Part shown: piece by piece, positions 51,892-61,123 of the stretch
How positions within the stretch are numbered: the stretch's first letter is position 1
How the letters are laid out: every line of letters begins with the position of its first letter
Assembly (NCBI GenBank): GCA_947499635.1
Contig: CANMPD010000001.1
Location: 434,001-498,000 of the forward strand
Reading direction: 5' to 3'
Source: an uncultured Paracoccaceae bacterium
GTDB taxonomy: Bacteria > Pseudomonadota > Alphaproteobacteria > Rhodobacterales > Rhodobacteraceae
Length of the DNA: 64,000 nt
Program-made: the position numbers and the translations under genes
Notes under the pieces: generated by a model
What the model was told of the DNA's origin: nothing
The model's input: the letters and a program-made list of their open reading frames with translations, nothing else
The model's database searches: none

Positions 51892-52128
51892 TCCGAACGG
51901 CCTGCACATGATACGGCTCCCTAGTTACACGCCGCACAGTTGAGCAAAACAATGGGGTACTTGTTAAGCGACTTAACGGGTGAAGGAATCTTCGACGTAT
52001 CATTTCACTTAAGCGTAAGATACGGGCGCTCGATACGATGGTCTAGCGATACTTTATTAAGCACAACCTATGACTTGTCAGCTCTCTCGCTGGTAATGAC
52101 CTTTGGATGATTGACAGCGCCACCAGCA
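51892..52128. other. Gene-free leader before the peptide operon
   Basis: No gene or RNA is seen. A GCTGGT (52089) / ACCAGC (52122) pair of half-sites flanks 27 bases. With the palindrome that follows, this is probably the promoter region of the operon starting at 52188. Confidence 0.3.
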
Positions 52129-52153
52129 ATGAACCATTATTATATTGGTTCAT
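52129..52153. promoter_or_regulatory. 25-bp palindromic operator candidate
   Basis: ATGAACCA-N9-TGGTTCAT with perfect 8-bp arms and an A/T-only spacer, 34 bases before the first ABC gene. The adjacent GntR/FCD regulator at the end of the operon is the natural candidate to bind it. The ACCA...TGGT order is the reverse of the usual FadR-type half-sites, so this is not certain. Confidence 0.6.
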
Positions 52154-52187
52154 CACTGATAGTTCATGCATTGGAGACCCAACGCAA

Positions 52188-53213
52188 ATGTCGCTGCAAG
52201 TTGATTTAAACGCCCCAAACCGTGCACACACCACACCATTGATGTCGCTGAATAATTTAATTCTGCGATTTAAAGGTCAAACGAACGACGTCATTGATGG
52301 CGTCAACTTGACTGTGAAATCTGGTGAAGTCCTCTGCGTCGTTGGTGAATCTGGTTGTGGAAAAAGCGTATCAGCAATGGCACTCATGGGCTTACTACCT
52401 ATAGATTCAACACATATTTCTTCAGGTAAATTAGATATTTGTGGCAACCACATAGATTTATCACAGACGTGTTTGCCTTCTGAAATGCGTGGCAACAGCG
52501 TCGCTATGATATTTCAAGAACCGATGACATCTCTCAACCCCGCCTTCACCATAGGCAACCAAATTGAAGAGGCGATCAGACGCCACATCACGGACACTCA
52601 AACCAACGTACGTACCCGCGCATTAGACATGTTACAACGTGTAGGGATCGCCAACCCTGAACAACGACTACACGAATACCCGCACCAATTATCCGGTGGT
52701 ATGAGGCAGCGCGTCATGATCGCCATGGCGCTAGCCAATGATCCAAAGGTCTTGATCGCAGATGAGCCGACGACTGCCCTTGATGTAACGATACAGGCTC
52801 AGATTTTGGATTTGATCCGTGATCTGCGCGACGAGACTGGTATGGGGACGATTATGATTACTCATGATTTGGGTGTGGTTGCCGAAATCGCCGACACTGT
52901 TGCCGTGATGTATGGCGGTCAAGTCGTAGAACAAGGGGCTGTTACTGAGGTATTCAACGATCCGCAGCATCCCTACACAATCGGCTTGATGAGTGCGATG
53001 CCTCAGCTTGATTCACCTGGCACACGGCTGACCCTTGTTCCCGGGACAGTGCCAACAGTTGCTAACATGCCGTCTGGGTGCAGGTTTCGCACCCGTTGTG
53101 CTTTTGCTGCCAAAACTTGCGAAATGCGCCCGCCGCTTGCGGCAATAACACAAAGCCATGGTGTCGCCTGCCACTACGCCCCTCTTGAGGCGAACTTATC
53201 GGTATCATCATGA
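52188..53213 (+). CDS. Peptide ABC transporter ATP-binding protein (DppD/OppD type)
   Basis: A 341-residue ABC ATPase. Walker A is GESGCGKS (near residue 54), the signature is [10 protein letters not shown], Walker B is KVLIADEP, and the switch His is in MITHDLGVV. The C-terminal oligopeptide-transporter zinc/iron-cluster-type region ([16 protein letters not shown], with cysteines) marks the peptide family. The start at 52188 has GGAGA ten bases upstream; the longer frame covers the palindromic operator and is unlikely. It is the first gene of an eight-gene operon and overlaps the next by ATGA. Confidence 0.92.
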   Translation: MSLQVDLNAPNRAHTTPLMSLNNLILRFKGQTNDVIDGVNLTVKSGEVLCVVGESGCGKSVSAMALMGLLPIDSTHISSGKLDICGNHIDLSQTCLPSEMRGNSVAMIFQEPMTSLNPAFTIGNQIEEAIRRHITDTQTNVRTRALDMLQRVGIANPEQRLHEYPHQLSGGMRQRVMIAMALANDPKVLIADEPTTALDVTIQAQILDLIRDLRDETGMGTIMITHDLGVVAEIADTVAVMYGGQVVEQGAVTEVFNDPQHPYTIGLMSAMPQLDSPGTRLTLVPGTVPTVANMPSGCRFRTRCAFAAKTCEMRPPLAAITQSHGVACHYAPLEANLSVSS

Positions 53214-54319
53214 AGGCAGACATTATCCTTGAAGCCGTTAACGTAACCAAACATTTCAGCGGCGCTAACAGTTGGTTCTCTCAGGAACCAACTGTTCAAG
53301 CTGTCGACAATGTCTCATTACGTGTCCGTCGTGGCGAGACTTTCGCTATCGTTGGTGAAAGCGGATGTGGCAAATCTACTTTGGCGCGGGTATTGATGCG
53401 CCTGTTGTCTCCGACATCCGGCAATGTGTTATTTGACAAACGCGACGTCAGCGCCGCCAGCGGGAGCGCCTTGCAAGCGCTACGCCGAAAGATGCAATTC
53501 ATTTTCCAAGACCCCTTTTCATCACTGAACCCACGCATGTCTGTCGGCAAACTGGTGGGTGAACCTCTTGAGGTGCACGCTCCCGAACTGAGCGCACAAC
53601 AACGCCGCGACCGGGTTGCAGACTTGCTGCACAAAGTTGGGTTGCGTGCAGAATATGCCGGACGTTACCCACATGAATTCAGCGGCGGACAAAGGCAGCG
53701 TATTGGTATTGCTCGTGCACTTGCATCTGGGCCGAAACTTATCATCGGGGACGAACCGGTCTCTGCGTTAGATGTCTCGGTACAGGCACAAGTGATCAAT
53801 TTGCTGGGCGACCTTTCTCGCGACATGGGGCTTACGCTTGTCATTATTGCCCATGATCTGGGGGTTATTCGCCACATGAGCGACCGAGTCGCTGTGATGT
53901 ATTTAGGCCGGATTGTTGAAAGCGGGCCAACCGAGGAAGTCTACACGAACCCGCGCCACCCCTACACACGGGCGCTACTGGCATCGATCCCAGCAATGGG
54001 CAGCAAATCTGACGGCAAGACCCCGACCGTCCTGGGAGAAATGCCAAGCCCCACGGCGCCACCTCCCGGATGTCGCTTTCACACGCGCTGCCCCCATGTA
54101 CAGGCGAAATGTAAAACAGACACGCCTAATCTCCACTCTGCCAATATCAATGATCACCAAGTCGCCTGCCACTTCTGGGAGGCATTTCCCGATCCCCCCC
54201 CGCTGACCCCGTCTCCACCAAAAACCAAGGCCGTAGAAGCCCGGTTCGCCCTTTACCGTGCCGCGGTAGAGGGCGGGACCGTCACTTATAAAAACCATCA
54301 ACCGACAGAGAGGCCCTGA
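53210..54319 (+). CDS. Peptide ABC transporter ATP-binding protein (DppF/OppF type)
   Basis: A 369-residue partner ATPase. Walker A is GESGCGKST, the signature EFSGGQRQRIG, Walker B KLIIGDEP, with IIAHDLGVIRHMSDRVAVMY and the cysteine-bearing CRFHTRCPHVQAKC. About 40 extra C-terminal residues, rich in Pro and Thr (PPPLTPSPPKTK), exceed the usual DppF end. It pairs with the preceding ATPase to power import through the two permeases. It starts within the previous stop and ends three bases before the binding-protein gene. Confidence 0.92.
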   Translation: MKADIILEAVNVTKHFSGANSWFSQEPTVQAVDNVSLRVRRGETFAIVGESGCGKSTLARVLMRLLSPTSGNVLFDKRDVSAASGSALQALRRKMQFIFQDPFSSLNPRMSVGKLVGEPLEVHAPELSAQQRRDRVADLLHKVGLRAEYAGRYPHEFSGGQRQRIGIARALASGPKLIIGDEPVSALDVSVQAQVINLLGDLSRDMGLTLVIIAHDLGVIRHMSDRVAVMYLGRIVESGPTEEVYTNPRHPYTRALLASIPAMGSKSDGKTPTVLGEMPSPTAPPPGCRFHTRCPHVQAKCKTDTPNLHSANINDHQVACHFWEAFPDPPPLTPSPPKTKAVEARFALYRAAVEGGTVTYKNHQPTERP

Positions 54320-54322
54320 TAT

Positions 54323-55843
54323 ATGTCACACCTAAAAACTGCCATGATCACGGCGCTGCTGAGTACGAGTATGCTTGGCGTCGCCCCTGCTATGGCCAAA
54401 GATCTACGTATTGCACTGCAATCGGACGCAGATGTGCTCGATCCTGATCAATCCCGTACATTTGTGGGCCGGATCGTTTATGCTTCTATGTGCGATAAGC
54501 TGGTCGATATTACGCCAGACTTGGAAATCATCCCGCAACTGGCCACGTCTTGGAGCACCTCGGATGATGGGACCATCATCACAATGCAGTTGCGCGAAGG
54601 TGTTGTATTCCACGACGGCACCCCCTTTAATGCACAGGCCGTCGCTGCAAATATCGAGCGTTCTCAGACGATGGATGAATCCCGTCGCAAGTCCGAATTA
54701 AAGTCGATCGATACAACGAAAGTGACGGGTGAGTATGAAATAGAGCTCCACCTCACTGGTGCGGATGCCACGCTGATGGCACAACTGGCCGACCGCGCCG
54801 GAATGATGATCTCGCCAACAGCTGCCTCTGCTGCAGGGGCTGATTTTGGCCTCAACCCCGTCTGTTCAGGCGCATTCAGCTTTACCGAACGCGTCGCCCA
54901 AGACAAAATCGTCCTGTCCAAATTCCCTGATTATTGGAATGCCGATGCAATCAATTTTGACAGCGTCACATTCCTACCAATCCCGGACACAACGGTTCGG
55001 CTAGCCAACCTGCAATCTGGCGACATCGATATGTTGGAACGCTTGGCTGCAACCGATTTAACACAGGCAAATAGTGACAACAGCATCATTGTCGATAGTG
55101 CCGTGTCACTGGGTTATCAAGCGATCACCCTCAACATAAACAACGGAGAAAAAGGCGATAACCCTTGGGGCAATGACAAACGTCTACGTCAGGCACTCAG
55201 TTATGCTATCGACCGCGAAGCCTTGAACCAAGTGGTGTTCGATGGCGCATTCGCGCCCGGCAATCAATCCTTCCCATCCACCTCGCCTTGGTACAACACA
55301 GAGCTGCCCCTAGAACCCGCCAACATCGACAAAGCCAAGGCGCTTTTGACCGAAGCAGGTTACCCTGACGGCATCGCGCTCGAGGTCCAGGTTCCCAACT
55401 CAACCGAGCCACTCGCCGTGATGCAGGTCGTCCAAGCCATGGCCGCACAAGCCGGTATTGACATATCCTTGACCTCCAAGGAATTCGCGACCTTGTTGTC
55501 AGATCAGTCCGCCGGCGACTATTACGCAAGCCAAATCGGGTGGTCGGGTCGAGTGGACCCGGATGGTAACAACCACCCATTTGTCACAACAGATGGTGGG
55601 ATCAATGACAGCAAGTTCTCGGATCCGAAAATGGACGCGTTGTTGAACGCGGCACGCGTTGCCCCCAGCATCGGCGAACGCAAGGCACTGTATGATGAAG
55701 CAACCGCTTTAATGCTTGACGAGTTGCCGCGTGTTTTCTTGTACCATGTAAACTGGCTCTGGGCTTACAACAAGAATATCAAAGGCTTCACGCCTTACCC
55801 AGATGGCATGATCCGTTTGGAAGGAGTCACTTGGGAAGAATGA
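54323..55843 (+). CDS. Periplasmic peptide-binding protein (SBP family 5)
   Basis: A 506-residue solute-binding protein. The signal peptide (MSHLKTAMITALLSTSMLGV) ends AMA-26 with no lipobox cysteine, so it is a free periplasmic protein. Family 5 markers are DPDQSRTFVGRIVYASMCD, FHDGTPFNAQAV, and RLRQALSYAIDREALNQVVF. These proteins deliver di/oligopeptides, glutathione or opines. The downstream gamma-glutamyltransferase suggests a gamma-glutamyl compound, but the ligand cannot be read from sequence. Confidence 0.93.
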   Translation: MSHLKTAMITALLSTSMLGVAPAMAKDLRIALQSDADVLDPDQSRTFVGRIVYASMCDKLVDITPDLEIIPQLATSWSTSDDGTIITMQLREGVVFHDGTPFNAQAVAANIERSQTMDESRRKSELKSIDTTKVTGEYEIELHLTGADATLMAQLADRAGMMISPTAASAAGADFGLNPVCSGAFSFTERVAQDKIVLSKFPDYWNADAINFDSVTFLPIPDTTVRLANLQSGDIDMLERLAATDLTQANSDNSIIVDSAVSLGYQAITLNINNGEKGDNPWGNDKRLRQALSYAIDREALNQVVFDGAFAPGNQSFPSTSPWYNTELPLEPANIDKAKALLTEAGYPDGIALEVQVPNSTEPLAVMQVVQAMAAQAGIDISLTSKEFATLLSDQSAGDYYASQIGWSGRVDPDGNNHPFVTTDGGINDSKFSDPKMDALLNAARVAPSIGERKALYDEATALMLDELPRVFLYHVNWLWAYNKNIKGFTPYPDGMIRLEGVTWEE

Positions 55844-55912
55844 TTCATCCAGCCCGCGCAGTCATCGTTGCGCGGGTATTTTCTTCTCGACCTTTTCTTC
55901 AAGGAGCCTGAC

Positions 55913-56857
55913 ATGCTGCCGTTTTTGCTGCGCCGTATTGTGATCGCATTGCCCACAATCGTGCTGATATCGGTCTTTGTGTTTGCGATGCAAAAACTGT
56001 TGCCGGGTGATCCATTGCTGGTCCTGGCTGGCGAAGAGCGCGACCCAGAAACCTTGGCATTCCTGCGTGAGAAATATCGCCTGAATGATCCGATCTGGAT
56101 GCAATATCTGGCATGGATTCGTAATGCCTTGCAGGGCGACTTGGGGATATCTTTACGTACAAACCAACCGGTAACCGAACTGATGGCACAAAAGCTGCCT
56201 GTTACAATTCAACTCGCAATCATGTCGATGATCTTCGCCTTAGTTATTGGCATCCCTGCAGGTATCCTGTCGGCCGTTAAAAAGGGCACAACGACGGATT
56301 ACATTGCCAATATCGTGGCGCTGTCAGGCTTGTCGATCCCTAATTTCTGGCTCGGCATCATGCTCATTTTACTGGTCTCGGTAAAATGGCAACTGTTGCC
56401 TGCCTCCGGGTATGTGCCGCTGTCCGAGGATTTCGGGCAATCCATTCGCACTATGCTGATGCCTTCATTCGTGCTTGGAACCGCCCTCGCCGCCACTTTA
56501 ATGCGCCACACGCGGTCCTCAATGTTAAGCGTTCTAAGTACAGATTACGTACGCACTGCGCGTGCCAAGGGGCTAACGGAACGGATCGTGATCTTAAAAC
56601 ATGCCTTGCGTAACGCGTTGACTCCCATAGTGACATTGACGGCGTTGTTATTCGGAGAACTTGTCGCAGGCGCTGTCCTGACCGAGCAGATTTTTACTAT
56701 TCCCGGTTTCGGAAAACTGATCGTGGACGCAGTGTTCAACCGGGATTATGCCGTGGTGCAAGGTATTGTCCTCGTCACTGCAGTGGGATTCATCTTTATG
56801 AACCTCTTTGCTGACGCAATGTATTACGTTCTCAATCCGCGCCTCAAAGGGCAATAA
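55913..56857 (+). CDS. Peptide ABC transporter permease (DppB type)
   Basis: A 314-residue inner-membrane permease with six helices. The N-terminus MLPFLLRRIVIALPTIVLIS and the QKLLPGDPLLVLAGEE segment are typical of DppB. The EAA loop reads YVRTARAKGLTERIVILKHA. The start at 55913 has an AAGGAG site; a longer frame by 15 codons is unlikely. The gap to the binding-protein gene is 69 bases, the largest inside the operon. Confidence 0.92.
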   Translation: MLPFLLRRIVIALPTIVLISVFVFAMQKLLPGDPLLVLAGEERDPETLAFLREKYRLNDPIWMQYLAWIRNALQGDLGISLRTNQPVTELMAQKLPVTIQLAIMSMIFALVIGIPAGILSAVKKGTTTDYIANIVALSGLSIPNFWLGIMLILLVSVKWQLLPASGYVPLSEDFGQSIRTMLMPSFVLGTALAATLMRHTRSSMLSVLSTDYVRTARAKGLTERIVILKHALRNALTPIVTLTALLFGELVAGAVLTEQIFTIPGFGKLIVDAVFNRDYAVVQGIVLVTAVGFIFMNLFADAMYYVLNPRLKGQ

Positions 56858-56858
56858 T

Positions 56859-57752
56859 ATGACAGACAACGCCCTTACACAGACCACAAATCGCTCTGGC
56901 GAACCAATCCTAGCCGCAAAACCTGAAAACCGTGTTTGGAAAAAATTTCGCCGCCACAAAAGCGCGATGGTTGGCGGATTTCTTGTCACGTTTTTCGTGC
57001 TCATCGCCCTCGCCGCTCCAATTCTGCCAATCTCGGATCCAGCTGCAACAGATTGGGGCGCGGTGCGCAAACCACCAAGCATGGCACATTGGATGGGCAC
57101 TGATGAAATTGGCCGTGATGTCATGTCACGCTTGATTTGGGGCGCACAGGCGTCGCTTTTGGCAGGTGTGGTCTCGGTTAGTCTCGCAGTTTCGATTGGG
57201 GTACCACTGGGTGTCATTGCTGGCTACTTTGGAGGATGGGCCGACGCGGTAATTTCGCGCTGTACTGACGCGCTTTTGGCGGCGCCTTTTCTCATCCTCG
57301 CCATTGCCCTTGCTGCGTTTCTAGGACCGTCCCTGACCAACGCAATGATTGCAATCGGCATCTCAGCGACACCGATTTTCATCCGCTTAACACGCGGACA
57401 AGTCATTAACATCAAATCAGAAGATTATGTTGACAGCGCCCGTGCCATTGGTTTGCCCACGCCCCGTATTTTAAGCCGCTATATCCTGCCCAACGTGCTG
57501 CCACCAATCCTTGTGCAAGCGACACTAACCATTGCAACGGCAATTATCGCCGAAGCTTCCCTGTCTTTTCTTGGCCTTGGCCAACAGCCCCCCGAACCCA
57601 GTTGGGGATCGATGCTCAACACCGCCAAGAACTTTCTCACTCAAGCCCGATGGATGGCCTTATGGCCGGGCATATCAATTTTTCTCGTTGTGCTTGGTTT
57701 TAATCTTTTGGGCGACGGGCTGCGCGACGCCCTCGACCCGCGCGAACTTTAA
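56859..57752 (+). CDS. Peptide ABC transporter permease (DppC type)
   Basis: A 297-residue permease with a cytoplasmic N-terminal tail of about 45 residues, six helices, the DppC mark MGTDEIGRDVMSRLIWGAQ, and the EAA loop YVDSARAIGLPTPRILSRYI. It ends LLGDGLRDALDPREL, as members usually do. The start is one base after the previous stop. Together with the DppB-type protein it forms the transmembrane channel. Confidence 0.93.
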   Translation: MTDNALTQTTNRSGEPILAAKPENRVWKKFRRHKSAMVGGFLVTFFVLIALAAPILPISDPAATDWGAVRKPPSMAHWMGTDEIGRDVMSRLIWGAQASLLAGVVSVSLAVSIGVPLGVIAGYFGGWADAVISRCTDALLAAPFLILAIALAAFLGPSLTNAMIAIGISATPIFIRLTRGQVINIKSEDYVDSARAIGLPTPRILSRYILPNVLPPILVQATLTIATAIIAEASLSFLGLGQQPPEPSWGSMLNTAKNFLTQARWMALWPGISIFLVVLGFNLLGDGLRDALDPREL

Positions 57753-57764
57753 TTTGGAGACCTC

Positions 57765-59546
57765 ATGTCCGATTTCACAACCCGCCCCGAGATAAGAGGC
57801 ACCTTCGGAGTCGCCACATCAACGCACTGGATTGCCTCGTCTGTGGGCATGAGTATTCTGGAAAAAGGCGGCAACGCTTTTGATGCGGCTGTTGCAACCG
57901 CGCTGACCTTACAAGTGGTTGAGCCGCATTTGAACGGCCCTGCCGGCGATATGCCCGCGATCTTTTATTCAGCGAAAACTGGCAAGGTTGAGGTCCTGTG
58001 CGCGCAAGGTGTCGCGCCCAAGGCCGCAACCGTTGCGCATTACAAGTCCCAAAATCTGACACTTGTTCCCGGCTCAGGCCTGTTGGCCACAGTGGTGCCC
58101 GGCGCGTTTGACGGCTGGATGCTCATGCTACGCGATCACGGGACGATGACGATACGCGAGGTGATGCAACCAGCCATCGACTACGCTCGCGATGGACATC
58201 CGATGCTGCCGCGTGTTGCTAATACAATTGCTGGGTTGGCGGATTTCTTTGCCCAAGAATGGCCAACCTCTGCTGCCGTCTGGACACCAAACGGCAGCGC
58301 GCCAAAAGCGCAGGCCCTGTTCAAAAACCCCGACCTTGCCGCAACCTATGATCTATTGGCCGCAAGCCAGGGCGACACGCGCGAAGCCCAGATCGACGCC
58401 GCTCGTGCCCAATGGAGAACAGGTTTTGTCGCAGATGCGATTTTCGACTACCTCAAGGACGCGCATGTAATGGATGTCTCAGAAGCGAAACATTCCGCCG
58501 TCCTTGCCCCGTCTGATATGGCAGATTGGCGCGCGAATTACGAAGCTCCGCTGTCCTATGAATACCATGGTTGGACAGTCCACAAAACCCAACCTTGGTC
58601 GCAGGGCCCTGTCCTGTTACAGGCTCTGGCGATCCTGAAGGGCATTGATCTCGCATCCATGGACCCCAACGGAACTGAATTTGTACACACGGTCATCGAG
58701 GCGATGAAGCTGGCCTATGCAGATCGCGAGGCCTATTATGGCGACCCTAACTTCAGCGACGTCCCGATGGAGATCCTGCTGAGCGAGGCCTATAATACCG
58801 AACGCCGCAAACTGATCAGTGGCCAAGCCTCGACCGAGCAACGACCAGGGCGCGTGCCCGGGTTTGAAGCATTGGCAGATGCTTACATCGAACGTGCGGC
58901 CCGGGATTTCAATATTGGTGACGTCGCCGCACAAGAGCCAACTATGTCACATCTGACAGAAAAACGTGGCGATACAGTGCATCTCGACATCATCGACCGC
59001 TGGGGCAATATGGTGGCTGCCACACCGTCTGGAGGTTGGCTCCAAAGCTCGCCAGTTATCCCTGGCCTCGGCTTCCCGCTCAATTCGCGCGCACAGATGT
59101 ACTGGCTAGAGGATGGTTTACCGACCTCACTCGTTCCTGGCAGCCGCCCCCGCACCACGCTCACGCCCAGCCTAGCCGAAAAAGACGGCATGCAGCTGGT
59201 ATTCGGCACACCCGGCGGTGACCAACAAGACCAATGGCAATTGATCTGGTTCCTGCGCTTTGTGCATTTTGGCATTAGCCTCCAGGACGGCATGGATGCC
59301 CCTTTGTTTCATTCCATGCATTTCCAAGGTTCCTTCTTCCCGCGTGAAGTCAAGCCCGCAGAAATGATGATCGAACCCAATATTGGTGAACAGACTATCG
59401 CAGAATTGCGTGAACGCGGCCATAAGGTGACTGTGGCCGAGCCTTGGAGCGTTGGTCGACTGACCGCAGCCATGCGTGAACCCAACGGCATGTTACGCGC
59501 GGCCGCGACTCCGCGCTTGATGCAAGCCTACGCGGTTGGCCGATGA
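57765..59546 (+). CDS. Gamma-glutamyltransferase family protein
   Basis: A 593-residue Ntn-hydrolase proenzyme of the GGT superfamily. The conserved N-terminal part reads MSILEKGGNAFDAAVATALT, then LNGPAGDMPAIFY. Autocleavage is expected before the Thr in KRGDTVHLDIIDRWGNMVAA, giving large and small subunits. PSGGWLQSSPVIPGLGFPLN and PGSRPRTTLTPSL follow. No signal peptide is seen (starts MSDFTTRPE), so it acts in the cytoplasm on imported substrate. The classic GGT glutamate-carboxylate-binding Arg is not obvious, so acylase or amidase activity on other amides is possible. Confidence 0.88.
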   Translation: MSDFTTRPEIRGTFGVATSTHWIASSVGMSILEKGGNAFDAAVATALTLQVVEPHLNGPAGDMPAIFYSAKTGKVEVLCAQGVAPKAATVAHYKSQNLTLVPGSGLLATVVPGAFDGWMLMLRDHGTMTIREVMQPAIDYARDGHPMLPRVANTIAGLADFFAQEWPTSAAVWTPNGSAPKAQALFKNPDLAATYDLLAASQGDTREAQIDAARAQWRTGFVADAIFDYLKDAHVMDVSEAKHSAVLAPSDMADWRANYEAPLSYEYHGWTVHKTQPWSQGPVLLQALAILKGIDLASMDPNGTEFVHTVIEAMKLAYADREAYYGDPNFSDVPMEILLSEAYNTERRKLISGQASTEQRPGRVPGFEALADAYIERAARDFNIGDVAAQEPTMSHLTEKRGDTVHLDIIDRWGNMVAATPSGGWLQSSPVIPGLGFPLNSRAQMYWLEDGLPTSLVPGSRPRTTLTPSLAEKDGMQLVFGTPGGDQQDQWQLIWFLRFVHFGISLQDGMDAPLFHSMHFQGSFFPREVKPAEMMIEPNIGEQTIAELRERGHKVTVAEPWSVGRLTAAMREPNGMLRAAATPRLMQAYAVGR

Positions 59547-60292
59547 CCTATTCGCTAATCGCAAAAGACGCTGACGGCAGTATTGGTGTAATCGTGGCCA
59601 GCAAGTTTTTCGCCTGCGGTGCGGTCGTACCCTTTGTGTCTGGCAGCGTCGCAGTTGCAAGTCAGGCCTTTTGTAATCCGGTCTGGGGCACAGAAGGACG
59701 TGACCGGATGATGGCTGGCGCAGGGGCCCAAGAAGTTCTTAATGATCTTGTTGCACGCGACAACGGGCATAGGATCCGGCAAGCTCATATGATGGACAGC
59801 CAAGGCAACTTTGCAGCCTACACCGGCGCAGATTGCGTCGAATGGGCTGGGCAGATCTTGGACGATGGACATTCGGTTGCAGGCAACATGCTGGCTGGCC
59901 CTCGTGTGATCCAAGCGACCTCCGAAGCATATCTTGCCAACTCCTCCCTTCCCTTTGCCGAACGTCTCATTATTGCCATGGCCGCCGGTGAAGCAGCAGG
60001 CGGCGACAAACGTGGCAGGCAAGCTGCGGGGCTTATTATTCACAAAGGCGAGGCTCATCCCTGGTTAGACTTACGTGCAGATGATCATGCTGATCCTTTG
60101 AACGAACTCTCGCGGCTCTGGGAGGTCGCACAGGAGCGTTATGTACATTTCGCCAAAGGCATGCCATCCGCAAAACGGTTTTCAGGCCACCCAACTCGTG
60201 ATGGTATTGATGCGGACATAAAAGCTGCCGAAGCACGTCGCGTAGCAGACGGTCGTCCCAGCCGCTCGTATGCTGTAGAGCTTGAGCAATGA
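59543..60292 (+). CDS. DUF1028 Ntn-hydrolase-like protein
   Basis: A 249-residue DUF1028 protein (MTYSLIAKDADGSIGVIVAS, VAVASQAFCNPVWGTEGR, VAGNMLAGPRVIQA). The family has the Ntn-hydrolase fold and is repeatedly found with peptide transporters and amidohydrolases, but has no firmly shown reaction. It overlaps the GGT gene by ATGA, so both products are made in step and may act on the same compound. No signal peptide is seen. Confidence 0.88.
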   Translation: MTYSLIAKDADGSIGVIVASKFFACGAVVPFVSGSVAVASQAFCNPVWGTEGRDRMMAGAGAQEVLNDLVARDNGHRIRQAHMMDSQGNFAAYTGADCVEWAGQILDDGHSVAGNMLAGPRVIQATSEAYLANSSLPFAERLIIAMAAGEAAGGDKRGRQAAGLIIHKGEAHPWLDLRADDHADPLNELSRLWEVAQERYVHFAKGMPSAKRFSGHPTRDGIDADIKAAEARRVADGRPSRSYAVELEQ

Positions 60293-60344
60293 CGACGATT
60301 AACCTAATAGTCCGCCTGTCGCACATAGGCCGGCTGAGATTAGT

Positions 60345-61046
60345 ATGACTGTTATGCCCACGAAACACCCCACCGCACAAGTTCGCGACAGGGTATTAGA
60401 CCTTATCAAAGCTGGTGATATCGATCCTGATGGCAGGTTACCGACAGAACGGGCACTTGCCGATAGATTTGGTATTGGTCGGCGCTTTGTACGACAGGCA
60501 TTGGACACGCTTGAAGCAGAGGGACTTGTCTGGCGCAAGCAAGGCAAAGGCACCTTCGCAGGGCAACCTTCAGACCCAATGGGGGACTTGGCGGCGCGGA
60601 TAACCGGTGAAACCAATGCTCTTGAGGTTATGGAGGCGCGTCTTTGTATTGAACCAGAACTGGCGGCGTTATGCGCTCAAAGAATGAGCCCAGACGAAAT
60701 TGCGCGCCTACGGACATTGGCGCAACGACAGTTGGAGGCTACCGATGCACAGGCGATTGAACTGTGGGACGGCTCCCTCCACCGCTTAATTGCGCAATGC
60801 GCGCGCAATCGGCCGTTGTTAATGGCGTTCTCTCTGCTTGATAAGATCCGTTCCAATCCAAACTGGGTACATCTGCGATCCAAAAGCCGAGATGGTGCAT
60901 CGCTGCAAGTTACCCATAATGAACACCTCGCCATAATAGATGCAATTGCTGCAGGTCACGCAGATGTCGCACGCACAGCCATGCGTGATCATCTTGAAAC
61001 ACGTTTTTCGGCGCTTCAGGGCGATTTAGACAAAGCGGAACAATGA
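60345..61046 (+). CDS. GntR/FCD-family regulator of the peptide operon
   Basis: A 233-residue FadR-type regulator. The winged HTH is LPTERALADRFGIGRRFVRQ, then ALDTLEAEGLVWRKQGKGTF. A C-terminal all-helical FCD ligand-binding domain follows, with metal-ligand-like residues (ELWDGSLHRLIAQC, THNEHLAIIDAI, MRDHLETRF). It would sense a small carboxylate derived from the imported compound. It is the last gene of the operon, 52 bases after DUF1028; ATG at 60345 or 60354. The palindrome at 52129 is its likely target. Confidence 0.9.
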   Translation: MTVMPTKHPTAQVRDRVLDLIKAGDIDPDGRLPTERALADRFGIGRRFVRQALDTLEAEGLVWRKQGKGTFAGQPSDPMGDLAARITGETNALEVMEARLCIEPELAALCAQRMSPDEIARLRTLAQRQLEATDAQAIELWDGSLHRLIAQCARNRPLLMAFSLLDKIRSNPNWVHLRSKSRDGASLQVTHNEHLAIIDAIAAGHADVARTAMRDHLETRFSALQGDLDKAEQ

Positions 61047-61123
61047 AATAGCAAGACAGTCTTCGTAGCCGCTGCGCCGAGAGCCGCTTGGTATAAGTTT
61101 ATAATACAATCATCAGCCTTGTT

